A stretch of 64,000 bases of DNA from Cupriavidus basilensis (GTDB taxonomy: Bacteria > Pseudomonadota > Gammaproteobacteria > Burkholderiales > Burkholderiaceae). A model generated the notes under the pieces. That model searched no databases and was not told the origin of the DNA. It was given only the letters and a program-made list of their open reading frames with translations. Shown piece after piece: positions 23,476 through 30,290 of this stretch. The position numbers and the translations under genes were made by a program. Position 1 is the first letter of the stretch; each line of letters opens with the position of its first letter. The DNA is taken from NCBI RefSeq assembly GCF_000876015.1, contig NZ_BBQM01000030.1, positions 55,586 to 119,585 of the forward strand. Reading direction: 5' to 3'.

Positions 23476-24678
23476 TCATGCGGTCACCTCTTTGGGTTCT
23501 TGCCGCGTGCCGACGACCGACTTGCGCCGGCTGGCTACCAACTCGGCTGCCTTACGCACCGGGTCGTCCTCGGTGTGGACGTAGCGCATGAACATCGCCA
23601 CGGTCTTGTGCGCGGTTAGCGCCATGCCGACCTTGACGGGGATGCCGGAATTGGCAATGTCGGTCGCTGAGCGGTGGCGTATGCCGTGGGTGCCAACCTT
23701 CGGCACGCCGGCGCGATCAAGGATTCGGCGCCACGCCTGATAGTAGGAATGGGGGCCGAGCGGCTTGTCATGGTCGAGGATGGCCGGGCATACGTAGGGC
23801 GAATTGCCGTAGCGAGGTGCATTCGTCAGCAACCGGCGGGCTTCCTCGCTCAACGGCTTGGACATATCGCCCGTCTTGCTGTCCGGCCAGACAACCCGGC
23901 CATTGGGCAAGTCGAGCCAATCCCACTGCAACAGCAGGATCTCCGACATGCGGGCCGCGAACTCGAATTGCAGCCGGACGGCCAGCAGATAGATGGGATG
24001 TTCCAGGCCCTCGGCCTCGGCTTTGTCCAAGTAGGCGAACAGGCTGACCATCTGCTCGTCGGTGATAAGGCGGGTCGAGCCTTTCTCCGGGTACTTGGGT
24101 ACGTGACGGCAAGGATTGGAGCCATCGGGCCGGTAGCCCCACAGTTCGGCCAGGTTGAACATCTTGCGGACGAGCGACAGTACGCGGTTGGCCTGCGTGG
24201 GGGACCTCTCCATGCGCTTCATCAGCGCGGTGATGTCGTGGCGCGTGACCTCGTGAACCTTCTTGCTGCCGAAGGCTGGGATGACGAAGTTGTCGATCTG
24301 GTACTGGTAGCTGGCCTGGGTGCTGGGCTTGTTGTGCGGCTTGGAGTGGTCATCCATGAACCGGCCGCACAGTTCCTTGACCGTCGGCGCCTTGCGGGCT
24401 TCGGCCTTGTCGAGTCCGGGATCGCCCCCGCGCCGGACTTCGGCCAGCCAGTCTTGGGCCAGCGACCGGGCCTGTTCGACCGTCAGCTCGCCGAACTGGC
24501 CGAGTGCCGGCTTGCGCCGCACGCCGGAGTTCGTGCGGTACTGAACCATGAAGACCTTGCGGCCCGTTGGTGTTATCTTGCACAAGAAGCCCGGAACGAG
24601 CGTATCCCGGAGTTCCACATCGCAGGTTTGCGCCTGCGCCGTGTCAACGACGGACTTGGTGAGTTTGATCTTCGCCAT
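23476..24678 (-). CDS. int: Tyrosine-type site-specific integrase
   Basis: A 400-residue phage-type integrase. The N-terminal arm-binding domain (about 1-90) contains the DUF4102-like LVPGFLCKITPTGRKVFMVQYR. The core-binding domain follows (about 100-190), and the catalytic domain has Arg243 (AARMSEILLLQW), His331 and Arg334 (HGIRHRSATD), His357 (LTAHKTV) and the nucleophile Tyr366 (FMRYVHTEDD). It would recombine attP with the tRNA-Leu(UAA) gene whose 3' fragment lies 180 bp away. A hairpin and the sequence CCTTTCAGGAG precede its start. Confidence 0.96.
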   Translation of the reverse strand: MAKIKLTKSVVDTAQAQTCDVELRDTLVPGFLCKITPTGRKVFMVQYRTNSGVRRKPALGQFGELTVEQARSLAQDWLAEVRRGGDPGLDKAEARKAPTVKELCGRFMDDHSKPHNKPSTQASYQYQIDNFVIPAFGSKKVHEVTRHDITALMKRMERSPTQANRVLSLVRKMFNLAELWGYRPDGSNPCRHVPKYPEKGSTRLITDEQMVSLFAYLDKAEAEGLEHPIYLLAVRLQFEFAARMSEILLLQWDWLDLPNGRVVWPDSKTGDMSKPLSEEARRLLTNAPRYGNSPYVCPAILDHDKPLGPHSYYQAWRRILDRAGVPKVGTHGIRHRSATDIANSGIPVKVGMALTAHKTVAMFMRYVHTEDDPVRKAAELVASRRKSVVGTRQEPKEVTA

Positions 24679-24693
24679 GAGGTGCTCCTGAAA

Positions 24694-24712
24694 GGCCCCG
24701 ATTCCAGGGGCC
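24694..24712 (-). other. Leader hairpin of the integrase gene
   Basis: GGCCCC-N7-GGGGCC forms a 6 bp stem ending 5 bases before the ribosome-binding site of the integrase. The same arrangement, a GC stem closing an AATTCC/GGAAT-type loop and followed by CCTTTCAGGAG, occurs before DUF2958 copy 2. A related hairpin precedes radC. A shared translational control element is possible. Confidence 0.5.
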
Positions 24713-24854
24713 GGCTAGGAGCCAGGCGGAGGGGAACCGGGGCGGTTTGCATCGCGCACCGGGATATGATCGAAGGCACTGGCCTCGGGGAAAACCTGCT
24801 ACAGCAAGCCTCATCCAAGTCCATCGTTAGCCCGGTGCGGATGCCATGCTCTGG

Positions 24855-24909
24855 CTTAAAATCTGCCGCCTTTACGGGCTTACGGGTTCGACCCCCGTCG
24901 GCCGCACCA
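24855..24909 (+). tRNA. tRNA-Leu(UAA) 3' fragment, element attachment site
   Basis: From CTTAAAATCTGCC onward the sequence is the 3' half of a tRNA-Leu with anticodon TAA. The 3' side of the anticodon stem (TCTGC) comes first, then a long variable arm. The T-arm is ACGGG-TTCGACC-CCCGT, the acceptor strand is CGGCCGC, then A and encoded CCA (24907-24909). The bases before it (GCTCTGG) cannot form the 5' anticodon stem, and no GCGGCCG acceptor strand or D-arm lies upstream. So the gene is split here and the element joins it within the anticodon loop. An intact tRNA should exist at the other end of the element. The gap 24679-24854 holds no gene. Confidence 0.85.
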
Positions 24910-24925
24910 GCAGCACAGCGCCGGC

Positions 24926-26017
24926 TCAGGCGACTGCCGCGCAAAGCGCCGCGCCACCGGCCATCAGGAACAGGAACAGCAGGCCCGCCAGCACCAGCGG
25001 CTTGCGCCCGGCATGCAGCAGCGTGCCGATGCGCGTGTGCAGGCCGATCGCCAGCATCGCGCAGGCCAGCAGCCAGTTGTCCAGGGACAGCAGGCCGGGC
25101 TTCCACGCCGGCGGCACCAGCCCGGCGGAATGCGCCGCCATCACCGCCACGAATCCCACCGCGAACCACGGCACGGCCTTCAGGATCGCGCGCCACGGGC
25201 GCGCGCCGCCCGCGCGCTCGCCTTCGCCCTCGGCATGCAGCTTCGGCCACAGCGCCAGCACCAGCAGCAGCGGGCCCAGCGCCAGCACCCGCACCATCTT
25301 CGCCACCACGGCGGCGTCGGCGGTGGCATCGCTGACCATCTTGCCGGAGGCGATGACCTGGGCCACCTCGTGCAGCGTGGCGCCCGTGTAGATGCCGAAG
25401 GTGCGCTCGCTGACGGCCCAGTGCAGATGCCGCGTGGCGACCTCGAACAGGTAGGGATAGAGCAGCATGCCGGCCGTGCCGAACAGCACCACGGTGGCGA
25501 CGGCCACCGCGGTCTGGCGGTCGTCGGTGCGCACCACCGACGCCACCGCGATGGCCGCGGCGGCGCCGCAGACCGCGCTGCCCGCGCTCACCAGGATCGC
25601 CTCGCGGCGGCTCAGGCCCAGCAGCGCGGTGCCGGCCCAGACCCCCACCAGCAGCGTCGCCACCAGCATGGCCAGCGGCACCAGCACCCCGGCCACGCCG
25701 AGATCGGCGATGGCGCCGAAGGTCAGGCGCAGGCCGTACAGCGCGACGCCGAGCCGCAGCAGGTGATGCCGGGCCACCTGCATGCCCGGCGCCAGCGGCA
25801 CCAGCCAGCGCTGCGGCAAGGTATTGCCGGCCACCATGCCGGCGAACATCGCCAGCGTCAGCGCGCTCATGCCGAGGTGGGACACCGCGGGATGCGCCGA
25901 AAAGACCATCGCCAGCCAGGCGATGAAGCCGAGCGGCACCAGCGTCAGCAGGCGCGCGGCCCAGGAAGGCGGCATGGCGCCGAGGTTGGCGGTTGCGGTC
26001 GAAGGCGTGGGCGACAT
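24926..26017 (-). CDS. YeiH-family putative sulfate exporter
   Basis: A 363-residue inner-membrane protein of the YeiH/UPF0324 family with about ten hydrophobic segments. Typical pieces are LRLGVALYGLRLTF, EAILVSAGSAVCGAAAAIAVA, FGIYTGATLHEVAQVIASG and DNWLLACAMLAIGL. Members are annotated as putative sulfate or sulfite-related exporters, but the substrate is not proved. The start at 26017 is uncertain: a GTG at 26098 would add 27 residues without membrane character. It is divergent from a YeiE-like LysR regulator, a conserved pairing. It is the first chromosomal gene after the element. Confidence 0.88.
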   Translation of the reverse strand: MSPTPSTATANLGAMPPSWAARLLTLVPLGFIAWLAMVFSAHPAVSHLGMSALTLAMFAGMVAGNTLPQRWLVPLAPGMQVARHHLLRLGVALYGLRLTFGAIADLGVAGVLVPLAMLVATLLVGVWAGTALLGLSRREAILVSAGSAVCGAAAAIAVASVVRTDDRQTAVAVATVVLFGTAGMLLYPYLFEVATRHLHWAVSERTFGIYTGATLHEVAQVIASGKMVSDATADAAVVAKMVRVLALGPLLLVLALWPKLHAEGEGERAGGARPWRAILKAVPWFAVGFVAVMAAHSAGLVPPAWKPGLLSLDNWLLACAMLAIGLHTRIGTLLHAGRKPLVLAGLLFLFLMAGGAALCAAVA

Positions 26018-26113
26018 GGCGGGCGGGGCTCTCCGCCCCTGCCGCCGGGTGGCGGCGGGGCGCTGGTGGATGATGTCCACAGAGTACGTAGCCGCCACAA
26101 ACCTGTAAAACGG

Positions 26114-26130
26114 GTAATATCGTTATACCT
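26114..26130. promoter_or_regulatory. LysR-type inverted repeat between yeiH-like and lysR genes
   Basis: GGTAATATCGTTATACC contains GGTA/TACC arms around the T-N11-A pattern that LysR proteins bind. It lies 17 bases before the regulator start and within the divergent promoter region. An operator function is inferred. Confidence 0.4.
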
Positions 26131-26146
26131 TACCTGAATTCCAGAT

Positions 26147-27061
26147 ATGAACCAGCGCCCGCTCCGGCTGACCCTGCGCCAGCTCTCCGTGTTCGTCGCC
26201 GTCGCCCAGCATGGCAGCACCGTGGCCGCCGCCGAGGCGCTGGCCATGTCCCAGTCGGCCGTCAGCGCGGCGCTGGCGGACCTCGAAGCCGCGCTGGGCG
26301 GCGCCCTGTTCGACCGCGTCGCGCGCCGGCTCAGCATCAACGAGTCGGGCCGGCTGTTCTTCCCGCGCGCGCTCTCGCTGCTGGACCAGGCCCACGAGCT
26401 GGAGCACTTCACGGTCCAACCCGGCATACAGCTGCGCATCGCCGCCAGCAACACCATCGGCAGCTACATCCTGCCCGGCCTGCTGGCGGGCTTCCGCCAC
26501 GCGCAGAGCGGGCCGTGCGCGCTGGACATGCGCATCGGCAACACGCGCGACGTGCTGCAGGCCCTGCTGCATTTCGAGGCGGACATCGGCCTGATCGAAG
26601 GTACCTGCCACGAGCGCGACCTGCGCAGCGCGCACTGGCGCGACGACGAAATGGCGGTGGTGGTCAGCCCGGCGCATCCGCTGGCCGGCAAGCCGGGCGA
26701 CCTGGCCGCCCTGCGCGACGCGGACTGGGTGGTGCGCGAGCCCGGCTCGGGCACGCGCGAGATCATCGAGCAGCGGCTCGCGCCGCTGCTGGGCGAGCTG
26801 CGCTTCGCGCTGGAGCTGGGCAATACCGAGGCGATCAAGCGGGCCGTGATGAGCGGCTACGGCGTCAGCTGCCTGTCGCTGCAGGTGGTGGAAGACGAAC
26901 TGAAGCACGGCACCCTGGTGGCGCTGCGCGACGGGCTGCCCGAGGTGGTCAGGCCGCTGCAACTGGTGGTGCACCAGGACAAATACCCCACGCAGGGCCT
27001 GCTGGCCTTCACCGAATACCTGCGCCGCGCGGCCGCCCCGGGGCAAGCCGCCGCGGGTTAG
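26147..27061 (+). CDS. LysR-family regulator, YeiE-like
   Basis: A 304-residue LysR protein. The winged helix spans residues 8-66 (TLRQLSVFVAVAQHGSTVAAAEALAMSQSAVSAALADLE), followed by the linker and a periplasmic-binding-protein-like effector domain (about 90-295). REPGSGTREIIEQ and GYGVSCLSLQVVEDEL are typical of the CysB/YeiE branch. It should control the divergent YeiH-type transporter, as in enterobacteria, where YeiE responds to sulfite. The effector here is not known. Confidence 0.9.
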   Translation: MNQRPLRLTLRQLSVFVAVAQHGSTVAAAEALAMSQSAVSAALADLEAALGGALFDRVARRLSINESGRLFFPRALSLLDQAHELEHFTVQPGIQLRIAASNTIGSYILPGLLAGFRHAQSGPCALDMRIGNTRDVLQALLHFEADIGLIEGTCHERDLRSAHWRDDEMAVVVSPAHPLAGKPGDLAALRDADWVVREPGSGTREIIEQRLAPLLGELRFALELGNTEAIKRAVMSGYGVSCLSLQVVEDELKHGTLVALRDGLPEVVRPLQLVVHQDKYPTQGLLAFTEYLRRAAAPGQAAAG

Positions 27062-27148
27062 CAGGCCAGCCCGATCGTCGGCCCGGCCATCGGCCCTGCT
27101 ATCGGCCCCACTGTCAGCTGGACGATCGGCCCAGCGATCGCCCGGCCA

Positions 27149-28384
27149 TCAGGCCGGCTGCGGATCGCCCTCGTCCTGCTGCCGCGCGGTATAGCGGTCG
27201 AGCAGGTGGAACAGCAGCGGATTGAGCACGATCGACAGCAGCGCGCCGGCCAGGATCAGCGCCTGGCCGCGTTCCGGCAGGATCTTCAGGTAGACGCCGA
27301 GGCCGGCGAGGATGAACGAGAACTCGCCGATCTGCGCCAGGCTGACCGCGATGGTCATGCCGGTGCGCGTGGAATACCCGAACACGCGCACGATGCACAG
27401 CGCCGCCACGGACTTGCCCACCACGATGATGAACAGCGTGGCCAGCACGCCCCACGGGTCGTTGATCAGGACCACGGGATCGAACAGCATGCCGACCGAG
27501 ACGAAGAACAGCACCGCGAACGCATCGCGCAGCGGCAGCGACTCCTCGGCCGCGCGGTGGCTGAACTCCGATTCGGCCAGCACCATGCCGGCGAAGAACG
27601 CGCCGAGCGCGAACGACACGCCGAACAGCGAGTAGGCGCCGAACGCCACGCCCAGCGCCGTGGCCAGCACCGCGAGCCGGAACAGTTCGCGGCTGCCGGT
27701 CCAGACGATGCGCTCCAGCATCCACGGAATGAAGCGGCGACCCACCACCAGCATCACCGCGACGAACGCCGCGACCTTGCCCAGCGTGGAGAACACGGTA
27801 AACAGGATCTCGCCGGAGCTCGGCGCGGCCACCGCCTCGGCACCCTCCCCCACCGGCATCAGCAGCCCGGCGACCGCGGGCAGCAGCACCAGCGTCAGCA
27901 CCATCGCTAGGTCCTCCACGATCAGCCAGCCCACCGCGATGCGCCCCTGCGGCGACGCCACCAGGTCGCGCTCCTGCAACGCCTTGAGCAGCACCACCGT
28001 GCTGGCCACCGACAGCGCCAGCCCGAACACCAGCCCCGGCCCCCACTGCCAGCCGAAGCCCCACGCCGCGCCCATGCCGAGCGCCGTGGCGATGGCGATC
28101 TGCACCACCGCGCCCGGGATGGCGATCCTCTTCACCGCCATCAGCTCCTTCAGCGAGAAATGCAGGCCGACTCCGAACATCAGCAGGATCACGCCCAGCT
28201 CCGCCAGCTCCGGCGCCAGCGCCTGGTCCGCGGTGTAGCCGGGCGTATGCGGCCCGACCACGATCCCGGCGCACAGATAGCCGATCAACGGAGGCAGCTT
28301 GAGCCGGTTGGCCAGGGCGCCAAGGATGAATGCCAGGACAAGACCGCCGACGATGGTGCTGATGAGCGGGGTAGCGTGATGCAT
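27149..28384 (-). CDS. CPA2-family cation:proton antiporter, short form
   Basis: A 411-residue membrane protein of the KefB/YbaL type with about twelve hydrophobic segments. Markers are the PPLIGYLCAGIVVGPHTPG start, GLALSVASTVVLLKALQERD, GWLIVEDLAMVLTLVLLP (Glu-Asp of the transport site), GAFFAGMVLAESEFSHR and SLAQIGEFSFILAGLG. It lacks the cytoplasmic TrkA-N/RCK domain that usually follows in KefB and YbaL, so gating by NAD(H) or glutathione adducts is not expected. Start at 28384 with GAGGAA upstream. The ion is probably K+ or Na+. Confidence 0.9.
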   Translation of the reverse strand: MHHATPLISTIVGGLVLAFILGALANRLKLPPLIGYLCAGIVVGPHTPGYTADQALAPELAELGVILLMFGVGLHFSLKELMAVKRIAIPGAVVQIAIATALGMGAAWGFGWQWGPGLVFGLALSVASTVVLLKALQERDLVASPQGRIAVGWLIVEDLAMVLTLVLLPAVAGLLMPVGEGAEAVAAPSSGEILFTVFSTLGKVAAFVAVMLVVGRRFIPWMLERIVWTGSRELFRLAVLATALGVAFGAYSLFGVSFALGAFFAGMVLAESEFSHRAAEESLPLRDAFAVLFFVSVGMLFDPVVLINDPWGVLATLFIIVVGKSVAALCIVRVFGYSTRTGMTIAVSLAQIGEFSFILAGLGVYLKILPERGQALILAGALLSIVLNPLLFHLLDRYTARQQDEGDPQPA

Positions 28385-28951
28385 GCGTGGTGGGTTCCTC
28401 GTGGGTTGCCATGACGGCATTGGCCGGACGGCCCGCCCACCCCCTAAGCGGTCGGCACGCCGGGGACGCGAAACCTCACGCACGCCACGGCGGCGTCGGC
28501 GCCGGGAGGCCAAGGAGATATCACGCTGATCGAGGGAGAACGGGAACGGAAGTCTTGCAGCAGTCCCGGGGCGGCAACGCGGCGCCGGCCGGCGCGCACG
28601 ACAATGCGGCAATGATGCGGCAATGGCGCGCGGCCCGGACCGGACTGCGCCGGGCACCCCGTGAAGACTACGCATGCAATGTAACACGATCATCCGCGCG
28701 GCAAAGCGCGGAATCGACGTGCATTGTGCCCCCATAGGCTCCACGACAAGGCCCGCGACGCGGTCGGCAACAAGGCCGCGGAGGCGCCGGGCGGAACGTC
28801 GCCACCGTGTCGTGCAGCCTGCGCGACTGCGCTTCCAGAAAGACGAAAACACGCGCCCACAGAGTGCGCGAGCGGGCAACACAGGAACGGGATGAACGGG
28901 AAAGAGGAAGAAGCGAGCCGGAGGATCGCGGGGCGGCGGCGCCCGGAAAGC
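28385..28951. other. Gene-free stretch before the tRNA cluster
   Basis: About 570 bases with no credible gene: frames are rich in Arg and Ala and have no ribosome-binding sites. It contains CAATGATGCGGCAATG-type short direct repeats at 28604-28626 and GC-rich inverted segments such as GCGCCGGCCGGCGC near 28580. It separates the end of the antiporter leader from the tRNA terminator. Confidence 0.5.
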
Positions 28952-28979
28952 AAAAAGCGCCACCGGTGAGGGCAGCGCT
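28952..28979 (-). terminator. Terminator of the pgsA-tRNA transcript
   Basis: Read on the minus strand, AGCGCTGCC-CTCACC-GGTGGCGCT folds into a 9 bp stem (two G-U pairs in RNA) followed by TTTTT. It lies 30 bases past the tRNA-Cys 3' end, as expected for a factor-independent terminator. Confidence 0.75.
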
Positions 28980-29009
28980 CTTGTGCTGGACTACTGGACT
29001 GCTGGATGC

Positions 29010-29083
29010 TGGAGGCGGGGGTCGGAATCGAACCGGCGTACACGGCTTTGCAGGCCGCTGCATGACCACTCTGCCACCCCGCC
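29010..29083 (-). tRNA. tRNA-Cys(GCA)
   Basis: A complete 74-nt tRNA on the minus strand: acceptor GGCGGGG pairs with CCCCGCC, the discriminator is T and CCA is encoded. The anticodon arm is GGCCTGCAAAGCC with anticodon GCA, and the T-arm is CGCCGGTTCGATTCCGACC-like. It is the last of three tRNA genes downstream of pgsA. Confidence 0.95.
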
Positions 29084-29190
29084 GGGTGACTTTGCTGCTG
29101 GATTGTAGCCGCTATCGACCGACCCTGCCGGGGCCGCGCCACGCGCCACCATCACAAACAAAAAGGGAAGCGGCGCTTCCCTTTGGGACC

Positions 29191-29266
29191 TGGAGCGGGA
29201 GACGAGTCTCGAACTCGCGACCTCAACCTTGGCAAGGTTGCGCTCTACCAACTGAGCTACTCCCGC
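29191..29266 (-). tRNA. tRNA-Gly(GCC), copy 1
   Basis: A complete 76-nt tRNA: acceptor GCGGGAG pairs with CTCCCGC, the D-arm is TAGCTCAGTTGGTAGAGC, the anticodon arm is CAACCTTGCCAAGGTTG with anticodon GCC, the T-arm is GCGAGTTCGAGACTCGT and CCA is encoded. It is identical in sequence to copy 2, 86 bases further along. Confidence 0.97.
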
Positions 29267-29352
29267 ATTGGATACTGCTGATTACTGCCGTACTGCCGAA
29301 GCCTGCCGACCATCGCGCGGCATACACCCACGCTGGCGAACATCGCAAAAAC

Positions 29353-29428
29353 TGGAGCGGGAGACGAGTCTCGAACTCGCGACCTCAACCTTGGCAAGGT
29401 TGCGCTCTACCAACTGAGCTACTCCCGC
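29353..29428 (-). tRNA. tRNA-Gly(GCC), copy 2
   Basis: Base-for-base the same 76-nt tRNA-Gly as 29191-29266. It is the first tRNA downstream of pgsA, which ends 165 bases away. The pgsA-tRNA-Gly-tRNA-Gly-tRNA-Cys order is a familiar proteobacterial arrangement, and the tRNAs may be processed from one transcript. Confidence 0.97.
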
Positions 29429-29593
29429 ATGTTCCTGCCGACTTCTTGGCTAAAACGCAACTTCTGTGCCGATACTGCTGCCATCTCGATGCGTTCTTGC
29501 CGTATTTCGCTTCGTTCGGTTTGTTTCGTCAGAAGCGAGAACAGGATTATTGCAAACCGGAACATCCTCGTCAAGCATATTTTCACCGAAACA

Positions 29594-30196
29594 TCATTTT
29601 TGTACGGTGGCCTGTCCACCCATGCCGCTGCGCTCGCGGATCTGCGGCCACGCGAGCTTCATGTAATAGAACATCGACCACAGCGTCATGAACGCCGCCA
29701 CGTAGATCATCCACGTACCGAGCACGGAAGCGTCGACGATGCCGAGCAGGCTGTCGTTGAACAGCAGCAGCGGGATGGCGATCATCTGGAAAGTGGTCTT
29801 GAGCTTGCCGAGGAAATTGACGGCCACGCTCTTGGACGCGCCGATCTGCGCCATCCACTCGCGCAGCGCCGAGATGGTGATCTCCCGGCCGATGATGACC
29901 AGCGCGATCAGGTCGGCGACCCGGCCCAGCGCCAGCAGCGAAAGCAGCGCCGCCGCCACCATCAGCTTGTCGGCCACGGGGTCGAGGAAGGCGCCGAAGG
30001 ACGAAGTCTGGTTCCAGCGCCTGGCCAGGAAGCCGTCCAGCCAGTCGGTGACCGCCGCCACGATAAAGAAACCGGCGGCCGTCATGTTCTTGGCGTGCAT
30101 CGGCAGCCATGCCTCGGGCAGGTAGTACACCCCCACCACGAGAGGAATCATGGCAACGCGGAGCCAGGTCAGCAGGATCGGTATATTCAGCGGCAT
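29594..30196 (-). CDS. pgsA: CDP-diacylglycerol--glycerol-3-phosphate 3-phosphatidyltransferase
   Basis: A 200-residue inner-membrane CDP-alcohol phosphotransferase that makes phosphatidylglycerophosphate, the first committed step of phosphatidylglycerol and cardiolipin. The family motif D-G-x2-A-R-x8-G-x3-D-x3-D is present as DGFLARRWNQTSSFGAFLD and PVADKLM. Several hydrophobic helices surround it. The start at 30196 (MPLNIPILLTWLRV) is preferred to an upstream extension that lacks membrane character. It is followed by three tRNA genes. Confidence 0.95.
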   Translation of the reverse strand: MPLNIPILLTWLRVAMIPLVVGVYYLPEAWLPMHAKNMTAAGFFIVAAVTDWLDGFLARRWNQTSSFGAFLDPVADKLMVAAALLSLLALGRVADLIALVIIGREITISALREWMAQIGASKSVAVNFLGKLKTTFQMIAIPLLLFNDSLLGIVDASVLGTWMIYVAAFMTLWSMFYYMKLAWPQIRERSGMGGQATVQK

Positions 30197-30290
30197 TGGG
30201 GGGCCCGGGACGAGACAATGGCGGTAAGCAATTCCGCGATTGTCGCTTATTTCAACGCCGTCCGAGCATTTCGCGCCGCGCGCGCCAGAA

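Larger units (their letters stand above)
1..24909. mobile_element. Tn4371-like integrative and conjugative element, one end
   Basis: The element combines a tyrosine integrase (23476-24678) with plasmid-type replication and partition genes (RepA, ParA, ParB), small ICE-associated families (DUF736, DUF932, DUF2285, DUF2840, DUF2958, RadC, AlpA) and a TraF-like conjugation peptidase that leaves the window at position 1. This set and order are typical of Tn4371-family ICEs. The right end is placed in a tRNA-Leu(UAA) 3' fragment at 24855-24909. The other end, with the tra/trb conjugation genes, lies before position 1. Cargo sits at 6438-11460, 15159-15827 and 17409-23336. Mobility and the exact att core are inferred, not seen. 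Confidence 0.9.

Noticed and set aside
24800..24909. A complete tRNA-Leu gene
   Set aside because: The 5' acceptor strand, D-arm and 5' side of the anticodon stem are missing; only the 3' part is tRNA.
28385..28951. Small genes in the gap before tRNA-Cys
   Set aside because: All frames lack ribosome-binding sites and conserved patterns and are broken by GC-rich inverted sequence.
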